From Daphnia carinata (taxonomy: Eukaryota > Arthropoda > Branchiopoda > Diplostraca > Daphniidae): a DNA stretch of 64,000 bases. Shown here in pieces: positions 35,226 to 47,480 of this stretch. Made by a program: the position numbers and the translations under genes. Position 1 is the stretch's first letter; each line of letters begins with the position of its first letter. The notes below the pieces were generated by a model, which did no database searches, had not been told where the DNA came from, and saw nothing but the letters and a program-made list of their open reading frames with translations. The DNA is taken from positions 2,576,501-2,640,500 of the forward strand of contig NC_081331.1 of NCBI RefSeq assembly GCF_022539665.2. Reading direction: 5' to 3'.

Positions 35226-35853
35226 TATATTCTGGAGAAATCTCCAGTTAAGTAGGGTTCTCTAGAATGTTGTGATGATTTGGCACAACTGAGAAATGGA
35301 GAAGAAGATATATTGCCCAGCAACGCTTACATAAATAAAATTAAAAAAAACATGCAAATATATGTTTATTTTCCCTTCAAATTCAAGTGGTAATTGTTCG
35401 CACCAATCAGTAATGAAATTGCGTTCCGTGATTACATTCAGCACTGGTAAAGTATGCCTAAGGATTGGGCCGAATAAAGTTGTTAAAATTCATTTTCGAA
35501 ATCTAAATTTAGCCACCTGAAAAGTGTGTTTTGATTAAACAATTTGGATAAAAATGCGTGAATGTGGCTTGCATATAATCATGGTCTACTATGCTCTTGC
35601 AAATTGGCTCCAATGCCGTGCTCGTTACTATATCCACGAGATTCCTTTTTGATTTTGCTTTGCCTCAATCGAACATTAAGTTTGATTAAAATGAACACAC
35701 GCAATGACTAAACGTCACGTTGAAATTCATGTCTCGTTTTTGAAACAGAGGAACCCAAGTTGGGATTCGGACATCTTGAAGTCTTTTTCCTACACCAACT
35801 GTGCTGACGAAATGATTTGTTTTATATTCTGGACATATTTCCAGTTAAGGCAG
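35226..35853 (+). repeat. Two copies of a short hairpin-forming motif 593 bp apart
   Basis: TTTATATTCTGGA...TCCAGTTAAG occurs at about 35226-35253 and again at about 35819-35846. Each contains an inverted repeat (CTGGAGAAATCTCCAG in the first copy, CTGGA...TCCAG in the second). Confidence 0.45.
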
Positions 35854-37256
35854 GCAGATAGATATTTTGGATTGCGAACGAGCCGTTTACTTTACAAATT
35901 AGGTCCAGTTTCACCAAGACAAAAATCTTTCAAGGACCTAAATTGTTTAACTGACGCGTAAAGCACAAAATATCCTATTTTAAACAACACGGATCTCCTA
36001 TTATAATGGAATTCAGTTATGAATGGCTGTTGATAATGTTCCCATTGCATTATCAACCGGGCAATTCACGAAACGGCACAAGATATGGAAGCCATATCAA
36101 ATCTGAAAGCGTCCTAGAGTAACCGAAAATGTTCTTTTTCAAAAAACGAATAATTATAATCGCTAACTATAGATAAGCTGACTTTTGTTTGCATATTTAC
36201 ATACTAAATCCATCCAGAAGTGATTCACCGTTCGTGTTACTTTTATTTCTTGATAACGTCATCGGCCGTTTATGTTTGTCACGATGACGGCTCCACTTGC
36301 CGGAATAGAGAAATTCGAATGAAGTCGTCCACCGCCATCAAATGTCATATTTACCTTTCCTATAGATGTCATCCTTTTATCGTCGTCCTATATCTGTATT
36401 TCAAAGTCCCCACTTCATCATAAGAAAATCCGGAACGTCAAAGGCAAAAAGTACAAAAAATAAGAGACGTGGGAGGGAGATGTTTCGGTTGAGGAGGAAA
36501 CAGCGACGTCGATGAGAGAGAAATAAAAAAAAATGTATCAAAACTCGTTTCCTTTTTCCTTTTCAAATGTCGCCTTACCCTCAAGAAATGAGGAGAGCTT
36601 ATGTATACGGAAAAGGAGGGGAAGATCTTTTTTTTTAAAGATATATTTACGAAAAAAGAAAATAAACTGAACAAAAAAAGAACGACAGAGTCTACACATA
36701 TAGTCACGAGAGTCTCCGAATCTTTAAAAAGAGAGTCTTTTTATTTTTTTTCATTTCTTTATTGAACGACGGGCGGATCTCTTTGTGAAGAGGAGACGAT
36801 CGAGCAGCATCAGACGCCCGCTCCATCGGTGCGCGATTTGGCAATCAAGACTCGGTAAGTGGAAAGGAGGGTATAGCAAAGTGAAAAGAGAAGTCGGAGG
36901 GCACAAGAAGAGATGGATCCCCACGCAAAGAAATAAAATGTAAAAAAAAAAGGAAAAGAAAGACAGATAGAGAAACTATAGTTTATGTTTTATCCTTCCC
37001 TAAAACATGTGTTTCTCTGTTGTTCCGGCAGTGGGAAGAAGAAAGAACGGCTTTGTTTTTTAGTGGGTTGTACATCAAACATAAAAAGCCCAGAACGTTT
37101 CAAAGAGAAATGACACAATTTGTGGGAGACGGGCGGGTTGACTAACGCGACAAAGTGTAACAAAAATACATTTTTCCTTTTAAGCCGCAATAAAACATCA
37201 AAATAAAGCAAATTCCCCTTACACACGTATTTTTGTATGCAAATCATTTAGCCTCG

Positions 37257-37276
37257 GTGTGTGTGTGTGTGTGTGT
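37257..37276. repeat. (GT)n microsatellite
   Basis: About ten GT dinucleotides followed by an imperfect ATGTGT. Confidence 0.9.
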
Positions 37277-38118
37277 ATGTGTCAGGATCCGCAGAATAGA
37301 GAGGCCCACCTAGCCGAAAGTAGAGAGAGCATTAAACATGCAGCGACAAATTTATGTGACAGCCGTGACAGGTGGTGGACTAATAGACCAACTCCATTGA
37401 TAACACAGCGGGAGATTCAAAAGCTTTGGCGCGGGCGCACAGGTTTCATTCACGGCGCTTCATCGAGGGTTGCGATATATAGTTGATGTATATATTATAG
37501 ACTCTACATAGCCTTGGCTATTACTGACCTTTGACCGAGCCCTCCCCTCTACTTCTTTTTTTATTTCGAATTTTCTCTCTCCTCCTATATGGTTAGCTAC
37601 TTTGTAACTCTATTCACGGAGACCTGACACGCCCACACACATGGCAACGCAGCAGTGCGTTCTATTATGAATTCATTCTTCTTTTTCTCTCTTCTCGGAT
37701 GCATGCCGATTTGGTATGTACGCTGCGTTATTCCCACTTCCTATATTTTTTCCGGCTAATATAGTAGGGATGTTGCCATTAAATAGCTACTCCAGAGTCC
37801 ACTCTTATTTAAAAGGCATCAACAGCCACTTGTTTTTTCCCCGATTAACTGAAACAAAGATCCTCGCACTGGATCCCCTCGAACCTTCTTTTAAGTTTGC
37901 GATCTATTATTATGCGCATTATTATTCGACTTCGGGATTGCGATCTACATAGAGGGGAAGAATAAGAAGGGGAAATAAAGAAAATCGACTTCTATATACG
38001 CATACATGTATATACGTATATATTATATATATATATACTATATAGAGATGTATATACATGGACGGAAGTGTGTGCTCTCCTGCCAGAGGATCGAGATGGA
38101 GCGCTAGAGGCGAGAGCG

Positions 38119-38140
38119 AAAGAGAGAGAGAGAGAGAGAG
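38119..38140. repeat. (AG)n microsatellite
   Basis: About eleven AG dinucleotides; a nearby 37990-38060 stretch is TA-rich and partly (TATA)n. Confidence 0.9.
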
Positions 38141-40070
38141 CTAACATGGTTGTCAGAGAAGGCACGAGTGACTTGAGGGGAGGTTTTGCTGCGAAATGCA
38201 AGGGAGGAGGAAGGTAATTTCATTACCCGACAACTCGGCGAGGCAGCCCCATATCCCTCTATCTCTTCTTCGGCTCTCCCAGAAGCAACATCCCCCTCTC
38301 TTTTTGCCTTTCCTCCCTCAAGCCCTTTCATCATGCCGTCCTCTCTTCCCTTTTCCAATAGACTTCTCTCTTTTTCTTCTTCATCTTCTTTTCCTATTTA
38401 TCGTCTATTTCTTTTTACGTGTACACGCAGACACAGCCCTATATATCAGGAATATACAAGTAACTCTCTAGTATATATATAACAATCTCGAAAACACTGC
38501 AATGCATTTGATGTATTTGTTAAATGTTTCGATCGCATAGATATTATAGTGATATGTTTTTTGAATCACGCGTTTATTTGAATGCGTTTTATTTGCAATA
38601 TTCACGTGGGTAATATGATTACTATGACTTATTCTTCAGGTGTCGGTAAGCCTAATCATTTATTTAACTAGCCCTTTTTTTTTATAGAATTAATGAAACG
38701 CAATTCTGTACGCTTCTATAGGTAACGACGACTAACATTAAACGACTTTTGTTGTAAAGCGTGACGGCATGCGTTTTGTGTACATACACGTTAAATATAT
38801 GTAAACACTTGTCTAGAGAGTCTAAACTTCTCTATTATGCCGCTCTATAGCATCAGGGCAATGTTCAAACGAAATGCTGGTGATGGACTCTTGCAGCATC
38901 AAAGATGTCGCTTGTGTGTATCGCTGTTGTTGTGGAATAGACAACGGAGCAACGAGACTGCGTCATGAAAATAGAACGAGAGTCACTTGAAATTCAATAG
39001 CGCTCGCCATTATTTATACATAAGAACAAGAAAGAGCGTCGACGACGTATAGATGGTGAGCAAGAAGACTTGGTGGAGATGCCATCAATCAATACTGGAG
39101 GAGGTCCCTCGACGATATGATAAAGTGCCGCGTCCTTTTGCTCCCGCTTTGCTGGCCACGTACATGAGGGGAAAGGCATGTCGACGTCGTCAAGGCAACC
39201 AGTTTCGTAGAATACGCCTTCTTTCTCGCCATCTTGGCTTTTCTCCAGTCCCCCTTTTTTTATATCCATCACATGTAGCTATCGTCTTTTATTTTGATTT
39301 TTTTTAGTATCCGTATCCGCCCACGTTCATCGTTTGTTATTGGTAATAAAAAAATGGTATGTGACTGCTATTCGAAAAAGCCTTTCTTAGAAACTCGCGC
39401 AAATCAATGCGTTTAAGAAGTTGTGTGTTTAAAGAGTTGTCTCACAAAATATCGAAGTAAACAAACTCAAGCGTCAATGCAGTTCCTCTTGGTTTAAAGT
39501 CACGAACGAAAACTTGGGTATTCCAAAGCTCGTTAATAAACAAGATCTCGTGCAACTTTGTATTCAAAGCTATACAAACACAGGCCTATTATTGACTTGC
39601 GGTCTTTAAATACTTGATCCCGCCTCTAACGCTCATAACTCTTCAGCGCAACCTCTTAACATCACATATAAATACACAAAACCAATAGCTATGTATGTAT
39701 TACATATTTACATCAAGAGGTTCACACCTCGATCGTGCAGACCTTGGCATCACGAGTGAAAATAGCCCCATGCAAGCAGATCGGTAAGGCGGGGCGAACT
39801 CGAATAGAGGGACTATATAAAAAAAGACTCAGAGGGTTGGATCTATAGAAAGTCTTTTTTTTATATAAATATATACTCCAATTGCTATTCCCCAAAGGTC
39901 GATAGATGGACATTGACAATGAGGGGGGGGGGAGCTACGACGAGGAGCGTATTAGCCACCAAAGAGGCATATGTACGTCACGCCTGTGCATCTGTCGCCC
40001 TTTTATCCATTCAGGTTTTGCTGCTACAATCGGGCTGAATAAAGAGGACTATATGTAACACGCTGATGAT

Positions 40071-40083
40071 GGGGGGGGGGGGG
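40071..40083. repeat. Poly-G run
   Basis: Thirteen consecutive G; a similar run is at 39923-39932. Likely assembly- and sequencing-sensitive. Confidence 0.9.
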
Positions 40084-40966
40084 AGGTGATGTAGCGAACA
40101 TGTACTCGATGTATCTATCTGTGTCGAAGCACTTGTTCACCACCTCATCACGATCATCATTCCCCCTCCCATCACAATCGCGAATCAATCGCCTTTTTCA
40201 CCCTCCTGCTGGGGGTTTTCCCCCTAGTTCATTTTCTTTTATCCTATCACTAACTATATATTTACTTTGAGCTATTCTTTATAGCTATTTATACGCTTGT
40301 GGTACAATAGAATACATAAAGTATAGCTCCGTAGATGTCGAAACATTCAGGTTAGTAATTTTGATTTTAAATGTTGGGATTGTCCATGAAACTTGTTTCA
40401 CATCCATCATTCTATATTTTTTGCATGTAAAACAAAATGAAATAGATTATATTACCTCAATCGAAACCGTACCCTTACATTGTCATTAAACGCATAAAGT
40501 TTTATCTTGGTTTCCAATCGCATTATATAAGCCAAGAATTTGTTTTGATTCTGTAAAAGTGAAGAAAAACGTCAAATTTGAATAGGAAGGCAATTGAAGT
40601 ATTCCAAAACGCTAGGCCAGACGTGGGTGCTAGTAAAAAAAATCAGAGTGCTGTGAATTTTCATCTCAGCAGGCCTATATTGCTGCAATGGATCATAGCC
40701 AACTACGAGAGTCGTGAATGCTACCGACGTAGCAGCCGTGACCCATAAACTGAACCAATAGGACACTGTCACGTCATATCGCACTTGCAGGCTAATCTCT
40801 AAAATCTCAGAGTGAAAGCAGATATTTATCTCTTTCAATTTGTGTCGACCTGGTTACCTACTCAGCATGCCAGTGTAATGTATAGATATACTAACAGGAC
40901 ACACGGTTGTTTCATTTGCTGTTTCTTTTACTGCGTTACATTCAAGAACGGAATAATTGGGCCGTC

Positions 40967-42303
40967 ATGTTTTCAGTCACGAAAATCATCTTGGTTTTCA
41001 GTTACGTCGCGTTTAATAATTACCAAGTGATGGCTAACGGGCAATTTCGTGGTGGACACGGATCCCACCAGCACATGAAGAATCAGCACCAACATCACGT
41101 TCCACAGCCAAAAGAAAATAGCCCTGTTGTGTCGGTTCTCCAAGACAAGGAACTAATCCACGATCACGAGTAAAAATTTACTTTAGGCCTGAAAGTATTA
41201 ATTTTTATTTAACTAGCCGTTTAAGCAAATAGTATTGCGATCTATAATTTACATAATTTTCTCTCCCAGCCCATTTCAGCCATGTTTCTTTTTTGTATTA
41301 TCAACGTCAGTAGTGTGTCCTTGGGTGCAAAATCCTGGGGGTAGGGTTACAAAAAAAGGATTTCGAAAAGAACAAAAGATTTCGTGCTTCATGTTTGGGG
41401 AAACGATTTTTCTTACCCAACCTCTTGTCTAGTTCGTTTCTTTTTTTTCAAATGAAGAGAAGGGGGTCGTAAATTTAAATATTTTTCTCTTTTCCTATTA
41501 CAGGCATTTGAAAGAAGATTTGAAAGAAGTGTACACCGAAGACGAAATTTTCAAAATGACGTCGGATGAAATTGAATTCCACTATTTCAAGTAGGCGGAT
41601 CTTTTTTTGACGCAATTAACGATAACTCATTGAAAATGGTCTTAAAAAAAAATAAGCCACAATCACATCATTTCTCACGCGTGACTAGCAGTCCTGTTTG
41701 AAGGTTACACGATTACGATAACAACAACCTGCTGGATGGTATTGAAATCATGGCAGCCATTTCGCACATTGTACCGCATGATCCTGATTTGGATTTAGGC
41801 CGGCTACCTGAGGGTAATGTCCTTACAACCGAACAACAACAGAAATTACAGACGGCCAGAGAAAGGAAGGCGGAACAACTTGAACATTTTACAAGTAAGG
41901 GCTTTATTTTCTTGCTATTCACGTACGGCAATCGGAGATCAACCAGTGCAGTTGATTAATTCAATTGAAATGATTTTTGATATAGAAATGATTGATAAAA
42001 TGGTGGAAGACAGTGACCTAGACAAAGATGGATTCATCAATTACCAAGAATATAGGGGCGCTCAGAATAAAATTTAAACAGGGATCAACGATGTTATATT
42101 GTATTGTTTTGGGGAAATGTTTTTTAATTTAGAAATAAAATTTATGGCAAAAAAACTGTTCTTATACTTGATGATCGTATTGTTTTATTTTTTTTTTTTT
42201 TACAGAGATGATTGATAAAATGATTCAAGACAGTGATAAGGACAAGGATGGATATGTCAATTATCAAGAGTACAAAGGCGTCCGCCGACCAGATGGCGTT
42301 TAA
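40967..42303 (+). CDS. MCFD2: MCFD2 homologue (ER-Golgi cargo receptor subunit) with two alternative last exons
   Basis: Common exons are 40967..41169, 41504..41590 and 41704..41894. They can join to 41986..42077 (190 residues) or to 42206..42303 (192 residues), both in phase. MCFD2 binds the lectin LMAN1/ERGIC-53 and helps export glycoproteins from the ER. A signal peptide is visible at the start (MFSVTKIILVFSYVAF). A His-rich linker follows, then IHDHEHLKEDLKEVY and a first EF-hand DYDNNNLLDGIE. The second EF-hand comes from either last exon: DSDLDKDGFINYQE or DSDKDKDGYVNYQE. Each last exon has its own stop and its own AATAAA. The linker between the hands is longer than I recall for the human protein. 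The first intron (334 bp) uses a GTAAAA donor; the junction is supported by the family motif HDxEHL. Confidence 0.88.
41986..42077 (+). other. MCFD2 alternative last exon A
   Basis: Encodes KMIDKMVEDSDLDKDGFINY plus a QEYRGAQNKI tail. Acceptor GATATAG, own stop at 42075-42077 and AATAAA at 42134. Confidence 0.8.
42134..42139 (+). terminator. Polyadenylation signal for MCFD2 last exon A
   Basis: AATAAA 57 bp after the stop of exon A and upstream of exon B. Confidence 0.6.
42206..42303 (+). other. MCFD2 alternative last exon B
   Basis: Encodes KMIDKMIQDSDKDKDGYVNY plus a QEYKGVRRPDGV tail. Long poly-T tract and TACAG acceptor, stop at 42301-42303. Confidence 0.8.
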
Positions 42304-42361
42304 AATCGTTCGGGAACTGTCGGGACTACTTCGTGCAACCACTAGATGCCACTAGCTATCA

Positions 42362-42367
42362 AATAAA
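42362..42367 (+). terminator. Polyadenylation signal for MCFD2 last exon B
   Basis: AATAAA 59 bp after the stop of exon B. Confidence 0.6.
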
Positions 42368-42691
42368 GACGCAACCCAAAGCCTTTATTTAAAAAAAAGC
42401 AAAAAAAAAAAAAGTATAGATCCAATAGCATATCGCTAACCTTATGGCCAATTGATAGGCTTTCACATTAGCTCTCCGTGCGCAAACACATGATATCTTA
42501 TTCACGTCAATCGATTGCACGAATATAGTAATGAAGAAAGCAGAACAGCGAATGACGCGTCTGTTATCTTTTGTCTCCGTGTCTTTTAACATGCTCCGTT
42601 GGCAAGACAACGGCGTCAATAACAATCGATTAAGTCATTACGTATACAGACATGTACATGCGAAAAATGTAGATGAAATTTATATTTCTCC

Positions 42692-42925
42692 ATGTCTGGA
42701 CCTGCCCGAGGCCATCTGTTTGCTACCGGATCAACTAACTATAGTCTCCAACAAGGATCGAATCCTCCCCATCATTGCGTAACAGTAGAAGAAGATCCTG
42801 GACTAGTCACGTCAGCTATCCTGGTAGATGGCGTAATAATTCCTTACATGAATAGCGAAAAATTGCAAAAAAAGCTTCGCATGTTAAGTCGTCGTGAATT
42901 TTATCTAAAGTCTTATATTAAATAG
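42692..42925 (+). CDS. Small hypothetical ORF (77 aa)
   Basis: ATG-initiated open frame with mixed, protein-like composition: MSGPARGHLFATGSTNYS at the start, a central VTVEEDPGLVTSAILVDGV and a basic end LRMLSRREFYLKSYIK. No signal peptide, domain or family was recognised. It lies 390 bp downstream of MCFD2 on the same strand. It could be a short gene, the last exon of an unseen gene or chance; codon composition is the only argument. Confidence 0.25.
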   Translation: MSGPARGHLFATGSTNYSLQQGSNPPHHCVTVEEDPGLVTSAILVDGVIIPYMNSEKLQKKLRMLSRREFYLKSYIK

Positions 42926-45900
42926 TACAATATTTCATTATTATATTGACATAGCCATAGGCGAACAACGAAGATATGTATCAGTCTATATCTTTATCAC
43001 ATAAAGGCGCACCCCTTCAGTTCCAAGTTTCTTTTCTTTATATCTTTCTATACACACTATGTAATGTAGGCCTGCTGTTGTGTACTAATCGGTAATGGAA
43101 AAAAAAATGGGAAAACTCTATAAGGAGCTTATTCAAAGTAGGCCGATTGGAAAGTTCTTATTGTGTCAACGCTGCTGACTGTGCTTGGTGACAAAACTTG
43201 CTTTTCATCCGACAAAAAGGGCGGAACAGGGAAATCATTTGACGGATAGATACCGATTATACCCTGGCCGACATCAAAAAGCTCAAGAAGAGACTAAGAA
43301 ACAGAGTATCCGGCTGCTAAAAGCTTTTCAAACCGGGCACCGTCTCTCAAAACATGAACAACATTTCTGGTTGTATGATTGCATCTACTATGAAGCGTAA
43401 ATATTAGTATACTATACGCCAAGTTAACATGCGTAGTACGCGTTTATTGAACAAGTCTTTCGTTTCTCTACTACAAGGCCGTGGGTTCAGCAACAACTTT
43501 TCCCCAGTTTATGCTGTCGAGTGACGTAGTATACTCTTTATGGCCTAGGACGTAGCTATGTATGCATAAGCATGTCGGCTTTAGGTGAGACTGTGGACGT
43601 GGCTGCGATGATTGATGAGTGTGGCAGGGCGTGTCAAAATTCTATTGTATATGTAGTCCGTGTTTTATAAAGGATTTAGACGCTAGGCTATGCATAGACT
43701 TGTATAAACTGTTTGTGGCACACATAACCAACAAGAAAAAACTGAATAAACTAAAACATTAAATCTCCTTTTTCTTTTTAGTCAATACTTCACTATTAAA
43801 TTCTAATTTGCAATATTTTCTGAAGATGATTGGAACTACGGGAACGAACGCGCAATTACAGTTCGGATCCTTGAGATTACTATAGAACTCCCCCATTATT
43901 GTTTTCGCCTCCAATTATACATAAACACGAATTAGAGAATGCATTAATTTCCTTTTCTTCAACCAATTTCACGTTGTGTCGTTCTAACGTGGATTAGTTT
44001 AACGCCCGAAAAATAAAAAGCTTTATCCAAAAACAAAAACGTACGAGGAATAAAACCGAGTAAACGGAGATTACTTTTCGATCAACAGCGTTCACAAAGA
44101 ACAAAGCAAACAAAAAGAAAGAGAAGCAAAACAAAAATAAGAAAAAAAAAGGAATTACGAACAAAACAAAAAGAAATGTTTTCGTAATGTTATGCTAGTA
44201 AGTGTCTGGAGCTTATACGGACACAACGAACGTGTTGTGCTACGCAGTAAAACATAAGAACAGTGTCTTAAATCAGCTGAATGTCTCAGAGCATGAGAAT
44301 CTAGAGGAAATAGATTGTATTGTTTGTTCTTAATTGGCCAGCAGTGACCCAATAACGGATTTTCACGAAAACAAAACAAAAAGGAGGGGATACTAATAAA
44401 ACAGAGTTGACAGATGACGTATTCCAGCCGGGAGTATAATAAGCGGCAATTTCAAGATAATGAAGGACGGAGGAGGGGGGAGGGCCACCGTCAGTTTTAA
44501 TATACAAGAGAAATACCAGGCAAAAGACAAAATTTGGGTGAGGGATGCAGTCTGAGAAGAGATAAACGACAACAGCAGGCGCACTGTCACCCTTGCCTTT
44601 TCTTTTGAATATAAAAAAAACATGCAATTATTGTAAATGCGAAAGGCATCACATCTGGATATTAAAACTTGTGGAAAAGAGAAGCAACGGAATGTAATAA
44701 AGTTATAGACAAACACTGGGACTGGGATTGTGTCAACGGCTCATATAAAGTCTGTCAGGACGCATTTCTGGAAATCGATTTTCTTTTTTTTTTTTTTGTT
44801 GTTATATAAATACACACACACACACACTTACACACATCGATGGTTGCTGTGTAAATTGTCAGCTCGAATGCCTTTTCCTCTCTTAAGTGGCGAATTTTTG
44901 GTGATAGGGTGTACATGCATAAATATTTTTTTTTTTTTTCTCGCCAAAATGTTTGCGCTGCTAATGGGAAGAACCGCAGAAAATATCAAGTTGTGTATCA
45001 CTCAACTTTTCGTTGAAAGGATTCCAACCTGAAGATATTGGGTGCTGGCGCTTGTGTGTCTATTCAACCTGAAATAATGCGGTCCTCCACGAAAGCGACT
45101 GTATTTCAAGCGAGAAATTTTCTACACTTTACAGTAGACTTAGAAGTTATAATTAAACACTGAAATATACACCACAGCTTGACGAAACATCATGATGACA
45201 CCTTTGGGTATGCACACAGTATCGATTACCGAAGGGGTAGGGTAGATGTTAAATCAAATAAAAAATACGCAATCGGCCAATATCACCGTATAATAACTGA
45301 TGTAAGGAAACATTGATTTAAACGAATCCGGATTGATGTTTTAAAGAAAAAAGTCAGTAACAGCTGCCCATCATATTTGCTTGTACGGTTTCATCTTCCT
45401 AAGTGTCCATACATATTGTCATCGTTTCATATGATGGTGACACTGAGGCCATACCAGCTGGCCAGACGCAAATATCATTTACACGTGAATCTTTGCTGCT
45501 CCTTTTGGCCGTATTTGTCAGATTTAAAAAAAATTGTAGTAATAATAAACGCGTAGATTCAGATCGAACGGTTGTGTATGATGCATTTATGTACATGTCA
45601 AATTGTAAAATACAAATGCAGTGATAGTGAGTGGTATAGGTAAGTATAGGTAATAATACACATCAGAGCGTCTATACACACAATAGGCGCCTATATATTC
45701 AAATAAAGAGGAAAAAGAGATATGATGGGGACACGGACAAAAATTTGTTTTTTTTCTTAAATAAATTTCATTTTGTAAACCAGCGAGAAGAAAAGGGATA
45801 AATCAATAAAAAAACAAACACAAAATTGAAATTCAAGTCTATTCAAATTTTAAAAAAGGAGGCCTGGAAACTGAGGGATGTCGTATTATGGCCGGACATG

Positions 45901-46683
45901 GCGTAAGATGTTATGCAATTGTTTTTCTTCTCGTCAACTTGAATGGTCCCTCTCCAAAAAACTATGACTGTTCTCTACATTCTTTTCTCGTTTTCACTTC
46001 CTTTGTAATCTGCAGCTAATAGCGTCTCCCTCTCGATTATGAATGATCACCGTACCAAGAGATTGCGCCCATGTTTTTAACTGTAATATACAAACAGCGC
46101 ATAGTTTGAAAGAGAGTTTTGGTTGTGTTTGCAATGTGTGCCTGTGTGTCCCACAAAAGTCGTTCCTGTTCATCCTTTCCCTTTAGCTGGCTTATCATTT
46201 TATTGAAGAGAGTGGACGGATCGATATTGTTGTTTGAAAAAAAGAAACAGCCATTCTTTATTTTGTTCTTCTACATGCAAATATTTGGCTAGAAAAAGCG
46301 CACAGTAATGCCCTATGTTCGAGACCAATTTAATCGTTTCCTTCCTCTCTTTTCCCCCTTTTGTCCCCCTCAGGATGTGTTTTGCTTTTCGAAGGCTAGA
46401 CGCAGAGCTTTTAAATGAGTTAGAAGTGTAGAAAAAAAAAAAAGACAAATGCTCAATTTTCTTTCCCTCCCCCCTTTTGGTTTACAGACTTGGAGGTGGG
46501 GAAAGCAGCAGAGAAGTATTTTCAATGTACCAACCAAAATGATAACTCGTTCACGCTAATACGCGTTCGCTAAGCTTCTCCAAACTTATAAGCTCCCGCT
46601 CTTATTCTCACGCAAACTCAGGCTGATACGCTCCGGTAGACTAATATCATTTACAGAGAGGCTCATCTTGCATAGAACACAGA

Positions 46684-46719
<36 letters not shown>

Positions 46720-47480
46720 GAGATGTACATTTTTTAAATTTATTTTTTCGTTTCCTTCATTTTCTGTGTTTGGCTTTCTTTTTTTCAGATTTTTGAGAGG
46801 GAGAGAGGTGAGATTTGCATCAAGCTCATTTCAATAAAGTGCCTCAAAATTAGGCGCTCTACCTTGTATGGCCGAGCTATTTGAAATCAAAGGCGTATAG
46901 ACTAGAAATGTACTCGTCCCAAAATAGGAAATGAAACAAACAAAACAAACGGGATTGAATAAAACTCGACGACTCGAAGTTGAGCGCTCACTAATTGATC
47001 ATATTGAATAGAAAAATTATGGGAATAATTAAAAAGAGTAAATAGGTAAAAAAAAAAAAAAAAAACATAAATAATGAGTGAGATGATCTAAAAAATGAAA
47101 AAGGAAAACAACAGAAACCAGAGCAAAACACGCATAATAATAACAACATTTAGAATGGGAAAAAGAGAGCGGGGTGAAAACAATTGAAGACTAGAGTGGG
47201 GGGAAAAATGAATAATAAGTTATACACGTCATTTCATGATTGCATTCTGTCTCTTTGTGATGACGTAACATTATGTACATGTGGTGTATATGTATAGATA
47301 ATAATAAAAAAAAATTCTATTCAAATTGAGATTTAAATTGTGTGTGTAAATTCAATCCATTCTGAGTCGGATCTCTCTCCATTGCCCACCTCGTCCAATT
47401 AATTATTGAATAAAAAATTATTACCATAAGTTTCACGAATTATTGTCATTTCTCTTGCAGAAAAAAAAAGAATCAAACTG
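42926..47480. other. Gap probably including a long 3' UTR of eag
   Basis: No gene recognised. The right part, next to the EAG stop at 47481, should be 3' UTR of that minus-strand gene; neuronal channel genes often have long 3' UTRs. It holds (CA)n at about 44814, (GA)n at 46687 and many A/T homopolymers. Confidence 0.35.
46687..46717. repeat. (GA)n microsatellite
   Basis: About fifteen GA dinucleotides. Confidence 0.9.

Larger units (their letters stand above)
32513..40966. other. 8.4-kb gene-free region between the homeobox gene and MCFD2
   Basis: The first 700 bp should hold the Prop1-type promoter and 5' UTR. The rest has only short unsupported ORFs, simple repeats, GC-poor sequence and scattered palindromes. 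Given the neighbouring homeobox gene, distal enhancers are the likeliest content, but this is inference. Confidence 0.4.

Noticed and set aside
42750-42775. Sequence resembling a tRNA B-box (GGATCGAATCC)
   Set aside because: No matching acceptor stem, A-box or cloverleaf could be traced around it.
43185-43400. 71-codon + frame near MCFD2
   Set aside because: Starts with GTG only, no splice evidence, no family recognised.
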